Part shown: in pieces, positions 1 to 5,904 of the stretch
How the letters are laid out: each line of letters starts with the position of its first letter
Numbering within the stretch: the stretch's first letter is position 1
Assembly (NCBI GenBank): GCA_031260095.1
Contig: JAIRKN010000013.1
Location: 1-8,286, forward strand
Origin: Tannerella sp.
Lineage (GTDB): Bacteria > Bacteroidota > Bacteroidia > Bacteroidales > Tannerellaceae
Reading direction: 5' to 3'
Length of the DNA: 8,286 nt
Made by a program: the position numbers and the translations under genes
The notes under the pieces: generated by a model
What the model was told of the DNA's origin: nothing
Database searches by the model: none
Seen by the model: the letters and a program-made list of their open reading frames with translations, nothing else

Positions 1-554
1 CTGAAAGTATAAAGAAACTGAACAGTGCGGCAGAGCAGATCTCTAAGATGGCAGACCTTACGGAAGCTACTCAGACATATATTGATCAAATATCCACCGT
101 ATCCCGGAATCTGGAAAAATTCAGCGAGATAACGGGGTCGCTGGGCGAGGTGTCCGACACCCTTATTAATTCATGTAAAGTCATATCCGGGTCTGCAGAA
201 GGAGATGGAGAAGAAAAGGCCATGAGCTATGTGGAACAGATGTCTAAACTGAATGAAAATGTTTCCGGGCTGAATCAGTTCTATGAAACACAATTATCAG
301 GACTTCGTTCGCAGATGGAAACAGTGTATCAGATAAATGCCGGATTAAACCGTATCCGCGATCTGTATGACAGTTCGATTGTTGACAGCGCAGCATTCCG
401 TAATGAAAATGAACGGATGGCTCAGTTGCTGACCCAGTTAAATCAGGTGTACAGTCGTCTGTTACAGGCGATGACCGTTAATATACAGGGAGGTGGATAT
501 CCACCGGCAGGACCGGGATATCAACCCCCTCCTTATCAGGGAGGATACCGGTAA
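1..554 (+). CDS. gldL: GldL/PorL, T9SS inner-membrane motor protein (3' part only)
   Basis: The reading frame is open from the window's left edge (first full codon at 3), giving 183 residues to the TAA at 552-554. The true start is upstream, so the ATG at 48 is internal. In this family two N-terminal transmembrane helices, which would lie outside the window, pair with those of GldM to form the proton-driven motor of the type IX secretion system; the rest is a cytoplasmic helical region. What is visible fits that region: long heptad-like helices rich in Gln, Asn, Leu and Glu with no hydrophobic span. The protein ends in a Gly/Pro/Tyr-rich tail (roughly the last 22 residues, PPAGPGYQPPPYQGGYR). 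Assignment rests mainly on this helical character plus position directly before gldM and gldN, the conserved gldKLMN/porKLMN order. The length suggests the longer Porphyromonas-type PorL rather than the short Flavobacterium GldL. Confidence 0.9.
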   Translation, partial: ESIKKLNSAAEQISKMADLTEATQTYIDQISTVSRNLEKFSEITGSLGEVSDTLINSCKVISGSAEGDGEEKAMSYVEQMSKLNENVSGLNQFYETQLSGLRSQMETVYQINAGLNRIRDLYDSSIVDSAAFRNENERMAQLLTQLNQVYSRLLQAMTVNIQGGGYPPAGPGYQPPPYQGGYR

Positions 555-618
555 TGCGTTTTTCGTAAAAAGCAAGGACGTCGTTATTCCCGGCTAAAGA
601 GTTTCAGGTATAAATAAA

Positions 619-633
619 AAAAGTCAGACTTTT
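619..633. repeat. Short inverted repeat in the gldL-gldM gap
   Basis: AAAAGTC-A-GACTTTT is a perfect inverted repeat in the 100-base gldL-gldM spacer, ending 21 bases before the gldM ATG. As RNA it could form a weak AT-rich stem of six pairs with a three-base loop. It might be an mRNA processing or attenuation site, but it lies in an A/T-rich stretch where such matches arise by chance. No TAnnTTTG promoter box is visible in this spacer, so gldM is probably transcribed from upstream. Confidence 0.25.
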
Positions 634-654
634 AAGTAAAAGAAATAAATAAAG

Positions 655-2211
655 ATGGCAGGAGTATCAAGTAATCCCAATTCGCCGCGTCAGAAGATGA
701 TCAATCTGATGTATCTGGTGTTCATCGCAATGATGGCTCTCAATGTCTCGTCAGAGGTATTGGATGGGTTTGAACTGGTTGAAAATAGTCTGCGTACATC
801 TACGGACAATTCTACCAAACGCAACGAACAGGTCATGGCGAATCTTGACCGGGCTTATGAAGCGAATGCCGCGAAAGCGGGCGAATGGTATAATAAGGGA
901 ATAGATGTGAAGAAACAGTCGGATGAATTGTTTGATTATATTAATGAACTGAAATTTCGTATCGTACAGGGGGCTGACGGTAAAGATGGAGATGTGAACA
1001 ATATAAAACAAAAAGATAATCTGGAAGCGGCTTCACGGGTGATGCTGGCGCCGATCGTAGGAGAGGGAAAGAAGCTAAAGGAGCGCCTTGAGTTTTATCG
1101 TGAGAAAATGTCTGTTTTTGTAAATGATCCGGCTAAAAAAGCCATGTTCGAATCTTTATTAAGTACGGAAGTACCCCGGAAAGCCGGTATTATATCCGGT
1201 TCGTGGGAGGCTACGTTGTTTGAAAATATGCCGGTTGCCGCTGCGATCACATTGCTGACAAAGATGCAGAGCGATGTACGCTATGTGGAAGGCGAGGTGC
1301 TCTCCACTTTGATAACGAATGTAGACGAAGGGGACTACCGTGTAAACAAGATAGAAGCATTGGTGATTCCAAAGAGTCAGATTATTACAAGCGGAACGCC
1401 TTATCAGGCCCAGTTAGTGCTGGCGGCGGTCGATTCAACCCGTCGCCCCGAATATTTCCTGAATGGAAGAAAGCTTGATAATGAATGGATCACGCTCTCT
1501 TCCGGAGTTGGCGAGCATCAGATAAAAGGTGAAATTGTTGCGGATGGACAAACCTATGCTTACTCTGCCAATTATTCCGTAACAGCGTCTACCGCTACGA
1601 TTGCACCGGTATTAATGAATTTCCTGTATGAGAACATTGAGAATGATCTGGAGATCGCAATGGCCGGTATCGCGAGTGGAGCTGTCAGTGCAAGACTGGA
1701 TGGGCATGGAAATATCACGAAAAAGCCCAACGAAAATAATATATGGACGGTAAGAGGGCTGGATATGTCCAGGTCGGCCAAAGTGAAGGTTGTTCTTTCC
1801 GCCAATGTCGGAGGGCGTACCATTTCTGAAAATAAAGAGTTTACCGTACGTCCGCTTCCTCCTCCGCTCCCGTTCATTACGTATAAGGATGCGAACGGGA
1901 CCAGCGTTAAGTTTACGGGCGGCCTTATTCCAAAGCGGAACCTGATTGAGGCGGCAGGCATACAGGCGGCGGTCGACGATGGTGTATTGAATATTCCGCA
2001 TCAGGTCACAGGCTTTACGCTGACGTATGTGGATGGAATGGGGAATCATATACCGGAAGTTTCCAATGACGGTGAATTTACACAACGCCAAAAAGATCTG
2101 ATTCGGAATCTGGCGCGGGGAAAACGCTTTCATATCAATAATGTGAAAGTATTGAATCCGGCAGGGAAACCGTTAAATGTAAGGTACCCAATGGAGATTA
2201 TAATACAATAA
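655..2211 (+). CDS. gldM: GldM/PorM, T9SS motor and periplasmic shaft protein
   Basis: 518 residues, matching the usual family length of about 515. The N-terminus has the family signature SPRQKMINLMYLVFIAMMAL followed by NVSSEVLDGF: a short cytoplasmic lead, one transmembrane helix (about residues 15-33), then the periplasm. Residues 35-220 are alpha-helical (D1 bundle). Residues 225-310, 315-400 and 405-518 are beta-rich and correspond to D2-D4; a proline-rich linker (RPLPPPLP, 399-406) leads into D4. In the known system the GldM dimer pairs its helix with GldL to form a proton-powered rotary motor and extends across the periplasm to contact the GldK-GldN ring. The ATG at 655 is chosen because it gives the canonical MAGVSSNPNSPRQ start; its leader (AATAAATAAAG) is A-rich without a Shine-Dalgarno site. 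gldN follows after 27 bases, indicating one operon. No truncation or frameshift is seen. Confidence 0.98.
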   Translation: MAGVSSNPNSPRQKMINLMYLVFIAMMALNVSSEVLDGFELVENSLRTSTDNSTKRNEQVMANLDRAYEANAAKAGEWYNKGIDVKKQSDELFDYINELKFRIVQGADGKDGDVNNIKQKDNLEAASRVMLAPIVGEGKKLKERLEFYREKMSVFVNDPAKKAMFESLLSTEVPRKAGIISGSWEATLFENMPVAAAITLLTKMQSDVRYVEGEVLSTLITNVDEGDYRVNKIEALVIPKSQIITSGTPYQAQLVLAAVDSTRRPEYFLNGRKLDNEWITLSSGVGEHQIKGEIVADGQTYAYSANYSVTASTATIAPVLMNFLYENIENDLEIAMAGIASGAVSARLDGHGNITKKPNENNIWTVRGLDMSRSAKVKVVLSANVGGRTISENKEFTVRPLPPPLPFITYKDANGTSVKFTGGLIPKRNLIEAAGIQAAVDDGVLNIPHQVTGFTLTYVDGMGNHIPEVSNDGEFTQRQKDLIRNLARGKRFHINNVKVLNPAGKPLNVRYPMEIIIQ

Positions 2212-2238
2212 TTTAAATACAGAAAAACTATATAAAAC

Positions 2239-3321
2239 ATGAAACGTTTTTATTCTATATGCTCAATCCTGTTGGCGCTGACGGTCTTTATGCAGGCGCA
2301 AAACAATGATCAACGCGTTCCGCGCATGAGTCGTGGCGGCGAGCGGAGCAGACAACAGCAAGCGGAGACTAATTCGGGTTTGCCGGAGCTGTCCGTACGC
2401 GCCCAGATTATGAACGAACAACTGACAAGGGATATCGAAAACGCGCGTTGGATGCGTGTTATGATACGTGAGTTGGATCTTACGAAAGAGCAAAATGCTC
2501 CCTTGTATTATCCGGTGCAGGAAATAAACGGCATGAAGAATCTTTATTCCACCCTGTTCCAGTTGGTAAGTGAAGGAAAAATTAATGCTTATGAGTATTC
2601 CGGCGATTACGAATCTTTTGAAGATGAGAATATCCTGCCCTTTAAAGAAATGCTGGATAAATTCAGTATCTATTATGAGGAAGTTCCTGCCGGAGGCGGC
2701 CGGCCGGCCAGGTATGTGATCAATGCCAGTGATATACCGGATGTGAAATCCTTATATGTGAAAGAGGCGTGGTACTTTGACCAGAATAATTCGATTTATG
2801 ATGTGCAGACACTGGCGATATGTCCTATCGCGTTTGTTCTTAGTGATATCGGAGAGCAACGCCAGGCTATGTTCTGGGTGAAATACGAAGATATCCGGCC
2901 CTATATAAAGAATAATTACATCATGACTTCCAATGTAAATAACGCGAAAACATTTACCGTGGATGATTACTTCCGTCGCCGTATGTTTGATGGAGATATT
3001 GTAAAAACGGAAAATCTGATGAACCTTTCGCTAATGGAATATTGTCCGACGCCGGACTCTTTGTTTGCGGAGCGACAGCGTATCGAAAATCAACTGAAGT
3101 CATTCAATGATTCGCTATGGATACAAGCGGATACGACCGTGGTATTGAGTAAAAAAGAGGCCCGAAAATTGAAGAAATCTTCCAAACGCGGTTCATCCAA
3201 AGAAGCGGGAGTATCTTCCGATGATAAAAAAACATCCGTAAAAGAAAAAGCGCCTAAACAGCAGCAAACAAAAACGGAAAAATCCGCCAAATCAGCCCCT
3301 GCGCGCAGTATACGGCGATAG
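2239..3321 (+). CDS. gldN: GldN/PorN, T9SS periplasmic ring component
   Basis: 360 residues. A Sec signal peptide (MKRFYSICSILLALTVFMQA, likely cleaved before QNN) is followed by an Arg/Gln-rich linker (22-45) and the GldN core, about residues 50-300. The core carries the family-typical RWMRVMIRELDLTKEQNAPLYYP stretch near 70-92, KEAWYFDQNNSIYDVQ near 175-190, and ICPIAF near 194. GldN associates with the lipoprotein GldK in a large ring at the inner face of the outer membrane and is required for T9SS secretion. The end is unusual: residues 304-360 are dominated by Lys, Ser, Gln and Arg, predicted disordered and strongly basic. The gene follows gldM by 27 bases and is the last plus-strand gene of the operon here. 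Beyond its TAG there is only a weak stem (ACTG-TGTG-CAGT, 3332-3343, then a few T), so its terminator is uncertain. Confidence 0.96.
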   Translation: MKRFYSICSILLALTVFMQAQNNDQRVPRMSRGGERSRQQQAETNSGLPELSVRAQIMNEQLTRDIENARWMRVMIRELDLTKEQNAPLYYPVQEINGMKNLYSTLFQLVSEGKINAYEYSGDYESFEDENILPFKEMLDKFSIYYEEVPAGGGRPARYVINASDIPDVKSLYVKEAWYFDQNNSIYDVQTLAICPIAFVLSDIGEQRQAMFWVKYEDIRPYIKNNYIMTSNVNNAKTFTVDDYFRRRMFDGDIVKTENLMNLSLMEYCPTPDSLFAERQRIENQLKSFNDSLWIQADTTVVLSKKEARKLKKSSKRGSSKEAGVSSDDKKTSVKEKAPKQQQTKTEKSAKSAPARSIRR

Positions 3322-3372
3322 TAAAACATTTACTGTGTGCAGTGTAATTTTGTGTACCGGATTGCTTCAGGC

Positions 3373-3439
3373 TTCGCTGGTGACGCGGTGCCTGCCTCCG
3401 TCACCAGCGAACCCGCCCGCCTCCGTCATGACGCGATGC
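3373..3439. repeat. GC-rich mosaic of inverted and direct repeats
   Basis: TTCGCTGGTGACG (3373-3385) and CGTCACCAGCGAA (3399-3411) form a perfect 13-bp inverted repeat around a 13-base loop. GCCTGCCTCCGTCA (3390-3403) recurs as GCCCGCCTCCGTCA (3415-3428; 13 of 14 match, period 25). TGACGCGGTGC (3381-3391) recurs as TGACGCGATGC (3429-3439; 10 of 11), and CGTCATGACG (3424-3433) is a palindrome. The block is much more GC-rich than the AT-rich sequence after it. It lacks a downstream T-tract, so it is a poor intrinsic terminator for gldN, though the stem could stabilise the mRNA 3' end. It may be a dispersed REP-like palindromic element; that is inference, since only this copy is visible. Confidence 0.75.
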
Positions 3440-3539
3440 ACTATATTTATTTTGATAACCATACCTGTAATTGTTTTTGTATCTTTGTTTCATGGTTGGG
3501 TCATGGATTAAATCCGGCTCACCAGTAAGACTATGTGTT

Positions 3540-3659
3540 TCAAGCATAGAAGTTAGTTAGTCTAAAGAGAAAAAAATGAATATCAGAAGCCCCTCTAAAG
3601 GCAGCTTTGAAAACCTTAATTTTTGCATTAAAAAATTCAGCCGAAGCATTAGTAGAGCG
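3540..3659 (-). pseudogene. C-terminal remnant of an ISL3/ISAon1-like transposase
   Basis: Read on the minus strand from 3659, 39 codons encode RSTNASAEFFNAKIKVFK, then AAFRGASDIHFFLFRLTNFYA, and a TGA stop at 3540-3542. From memory this matches the conserved C-terminus of Bacteroidota DDE transposases of the ISL3 (ISAon1-like) type, in which an N-R-S-T-N-A-x-A-E-S-F-N-A-K-I-K motif with the catalytic Glu is followed by F-R-G and an F-F-L-F-R-L ending. Here the Ser before FNAKIK is Phe. Immediately upstream in frame is a TAA, then the T-tract of the neighbouring hairpin; no other transposase part is found up to 3813, so the rest has been lost. The sequence beyond the stop (about 3480-3539) may hold the element's end, but no partner terminal repeat remains. 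A non-functional relic. Confidence 0.82.
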
Positions 3660-3668
3660 TTATATAAA

Positions 3669-3705
3669 AAAATACAGGAGATCTTCCGAGACACTCCTGT
3701 ATTTT
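3669..3705 (-). terminator. Hairpin terminator of the minus-strand enzyme operon
   Basis: AAAATACAGGAG (3669-3680) and CTCCTGTATTTT (3694-3705) are perfect 12-bp complements around a 13-base loop, within which TCT and AGA can add three pairs closed by TCCG. On the minus strand the stem runs straight into seven T (complement of 3666-3672), the classic intrinsic-terminator arrangement. It lies about 110 bases beyond the stop codon of the 696-aa enzyme gene. On the plus strand it is followed by only four T, which belong to the stem, so it may also stop gldN transcripts but less efficiently. Confidence 0.8.
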
Positions 3706-3813
3706 CACCGAAACTAACAAAATATTGAATGGCGGATTTCCGGTTGTATGAAAGAATTCACCCCATTAAACTTTACTGTTGCTTGCGCACAATGTCCCTC
3801 TGTTTCAGTTTAT

Positions 3814-5904
3814 TTATTTCGCATCGTTTAGTGTCAGGAAATAAACCAGCGCCCAGTCCTGATCGTTAGCGTAAGGGTCGTAGAACTGTGCACGTACTCC
3901 GTTTACCCTGTATGGATAGATGTAAGCGCAGGAACCTCTGCCGTCTTCGGCGAAAAGGCAAAGATTATTGCGGACAATATTCAGGGCTTTGTGGTGATAC
4001 GCCTGTTCCCCTGTGCATTGTGCATATAAATCGAACGCAATGGCGCTCTGCGTGCTCCAATAGTGAGGCATCACATCGCCCCACATCTCGCGTTTGCCGA
4101 ACCAGTATCCGTCCCAATGGCGGATGCCGATGTCGTTCAGATGATACGACGGTTGCTGTCCGCCAAACGATTCAAGCGGTGGCAGTTGCAGCGAGGCGCC
4201 GTCGAGATATTTTTTGTCGCCGGTTATCAGATACATCTCGGCAAGCAGTATAATCGCCGGTGCAACAATGGATTGCTCATAGTTTACCTCGTGTCTGGGG
4301 TAATTGATACCATTCTTCAGATATATTTCGGCAGACTGTTTATAGTCAGACAGCAGACTGTCGGCCTGACTGTTCAATCCGTTTTCGCGTAACAGTTTCA
4401 GACTGAGTTGCGCCGGAATGCATATTGCATAAAAGCCATAACCAAACCGGTTATAAAAGGCTCTCATTGTGCGGTAGCCATCGAGCAGAAACTGCCGGTC
4501 GTTCGTCACCTGAAACATCTGGAAATACAGATTGGCAACCAATGGATAGTTATATCCACGGTTACGTCCCTTGTGATCAACTGTTGACCAGACCTGATAT
4601 TCGTCGTCCTGTAATTTATTCCGCACAAAACGGGCATATTTTAACAACGATTCCTTCACTTTCGGGTCTTTTGTTTTCTGATAATACATCGTCAGAAACA
4701 CTCCCATCCCCATGCGTTCGGCGCCTTCGTCGCGGTCGTGGTAACTTGCCGACGGTTTGTCGTTCATAAAGATACGGTCTGTTTCGTTGTCATAAACCAT
4801 ATAAGCGCCGTACCGTTCGTCGGATGTGTCGTTCAGTTGCTGATGTTCCATAATAAATGAAGCGCGTTTGCGGATAAGTTCTTCTTCGCTCGAAATGCCG
4901 AGACAGACGATCTGGGTCTTTTTGCCGCCGTCGTAAACGAGTTCGAAGCGTGTCTCGCCTGTCCGGTTTATCTTTGCCGAAGCGGTGTATGTCCCTTTTC
5001 CGGCTTTCAACGGTAGTTTTTCACCATCCTGATACAGCGCCGGATTTTTCAGCTGTTTGCCGGATTCAAACGTCAGCATGGCGGTTTCGCCCAAAGCATA
5101 TACATATTTACTGCTGTAGGCGCGAATGCCGCCGCAGTTCAGAAGTCTGGCGAAGAAATCGTCTGTGCCGTTATGGGAAAAAAGCCGCCACGACAGCGTG
5201 TAACTCGCTCTCGGTTTTAGCGTAATATCCTCCGGATTAAGTATTATAATGCCTCGCGCATGTGACGAGGAGGTACGAATGTTGCGTTCTTTGATTTCGT
5301 AATTGCGTACGGCTCCAGCGGTTACGACAAGCCCCAGATGCGGCGCCTGCCCGCTTTGGTGCATCGCGTTGACGTATGCAGCGTTGCCACCTTCCCAGAT
5401 ATGGGCGTTGGCGCGGGCTTGCATACAGGTTGCGGCGTCGGGATAGTTGTCGTTGAACGGCGTATTTATACCAATATCCGTCATCTGTATAGCCCTCTTT
5501 CCGGTATTTGTAAAAACATATTTTTCGAGCATGTCGTTACCGGCGTATTTCCTTTCGACCGAAATTCTTACGTCGCCAACTTGATAGAGGCTTACCGAAA
5601 CGCCGCCGGAAGTCTTTACTTCAATCGGCTTTTCCCATTTCTGCAACACCGAATCGCCGTCGGATACAAGCGAAAAAAAGCCTAAACCCCAACCGTATTC
5701 CTGTCCAATCCACTTATACTGAGAACCGTCGGTTTCGAGTATCCAGTTCATGTTACGTAAATCGTTTTCGACGGCAATCCGGTTGACGGCGCCGGTTTCG
5801 GAATTGAGGCGATACTCTATTTTCTGTGCCTGCAATCCTGCCGAGATACAGCAAAGTGTAGCACATAAAGCAATTATATTCTTTTTCATTTCTATTGCAA
5901 TCAT
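3814..5904 (-). CDS. Exported (alpha/alpha)6-toroid-like glycosidase or lyase, family not identified
   Basis: 696 residues. A signal peptide (MKKNIIALCATLCCISAGLQA, residues 6-26) probably cleaves before QKIEY; no proper lipobox is seen. Residues 27-260 are beta-rich with aromatic patches (QYKWIGQEYGWGLGFF, 62-77). Residues 266-337 look like a small Ig-like domain (KAGKGTYTASAKI, 300-312). Residues 340-696 are helical hairpins, as in six-hairpin (alpha/alpha)6 enzymes. Motifs that could line a catalytic cleft are YHDRDEGAERMGMG (388-401), YNYPLVANLY (451-460), RHEVNYEQS (537-545), NDIGIRHWDGYWFGK (590-604) and GDVMPHYWS (609-617). Asp392, Glu393, Glu539, Glu543 and Asp598 are candidate catalytic residues by inference. 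Substrate is unknown; a plant or host polysaccharide is plausible. The start ATG at 5902-5904 overlaps the upstream gene's TGA, suggesting coupled translation; the Met at residue 6 (5887-5889), directly before KK, is an equally good start. No T9SS sorting domain is seen at the C-terminus. Confidence 0.75.
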   Translation of the reverse strand: MIAIEMKKNIIALCATLCCISAGLQAQKIEYRLNSETGAVNRIAVENDLRNMNWILETDGSQYKWIGQEYGWGLGFFSLVSDGDSVLQKWEKPIEVKTSGGVSVSLYQVGDVRISVERKYAGNDMLEKYVFTNTGKRAIQMTDIGINTPFNDNYPDAATCMQARANAHIWEGGNAAYVNAMHQSGQAPHLGLVVTAGAVRNYEIKERNIRTSSSHARGIIILNPEDITLKPRASYTLSWRLFSHNGTDDFFARLLNCGGIRAYSSKYVYALGETAMLTFESGKQLKNPALYQDGEKLPLKAGKGTYTASAKINRTGETRFELVYDGGKKTQIVCLGISSEEELIRKRASFIMEHQQLNDTSDERYGAYMVYDNETDRIFMNDKPSASYHDRDEGAERMGMGVFLTMYYQKTKDPKVKESLLKYARFVRNKLQDDEYQVWSTVDHKGRNRGYNYPLVANLYFQMFQVTNDRQFLLDGYRTMRAFYNRFGYGFYAICIPAQLSLKLLRENGLNSQADSLLSDYKQSAEIYLKNGINYPRHEVNYEQSIVAPAIILLAEMYLITGDKKYLDGASLQLPPLESFGGQQPSYHLNDIGIRHWDGYWFGKREMWGDVMPHYWSTQSAIAFDLYAQCTGEQAYHHKALNIVRNNLCLFAEDGRGSCAYIYPYRVNGVRAQFYDPYANDQDWALVYFLTLNDAK

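Larger units (their letters stand above)
3322..3813. other. 492-base gap between convergent operons
   Basis: No intact gene is seen on either strand. It contains, left to right, a GC-rich repeat mosaic, about 100 AT-rich bases that may include the end of a decayed insertion sequence, a transposase C-terminal remnant on the minus strand, a strong hairpin, and about 108 further bases with nothing recognisable. The 63-codon plus-strand open frame at 3337-3528 runs through the repeat mosaic and is not believable as a gene. The gap separates the T9SS operon from the unrelated minus-strand enzyme operon and looks like a former insertion or rearrangement point. Confidence 0.7.

Noticed and set aside
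1612..2133. Long open frame (173 codons) antisense to gldM, with another at 1572-1961.
   Set aside because: gldM is a clear, conserved, full-length gene on the opposite strand. The antisense translations are low in recognisable motifs and have no leader or promoter; they are shadows of gldM codon use.
3480..3487. TATCTTTG, an exact match to the TAnnTTTG -7 promoter box on the plus strand.
   Set aside because: The nearest TTTG upstream (3451-3454) is 25 bases away, longer than the usual spacing of about 17-23, and no plus-strand gene lies downstream.
3505..3515. GGATT-A-AATCC palindrome, considered as a terminal inverted repeat of the decayed insertion sequence.
   Set aside because: It is short and has no matching partner on the other side of the transposase remnant, so an element end cannot be assigned.
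3337..3528. Plus-strand open frame of 63 codons after gldN.
   Set aside because: It runs through the GC-rich repeat block, has no recognisable motif and no translation signal, and its open length is explained by the repeats.
5338..5685. Plus-strand open frames inside the enzyme genes (for example 5338-5685, 6057-6509, 6516-6833).
   Set aside because: They are antisense to two full-length genes with signal peptides and consistent protein architecture, and show no domains of their own.
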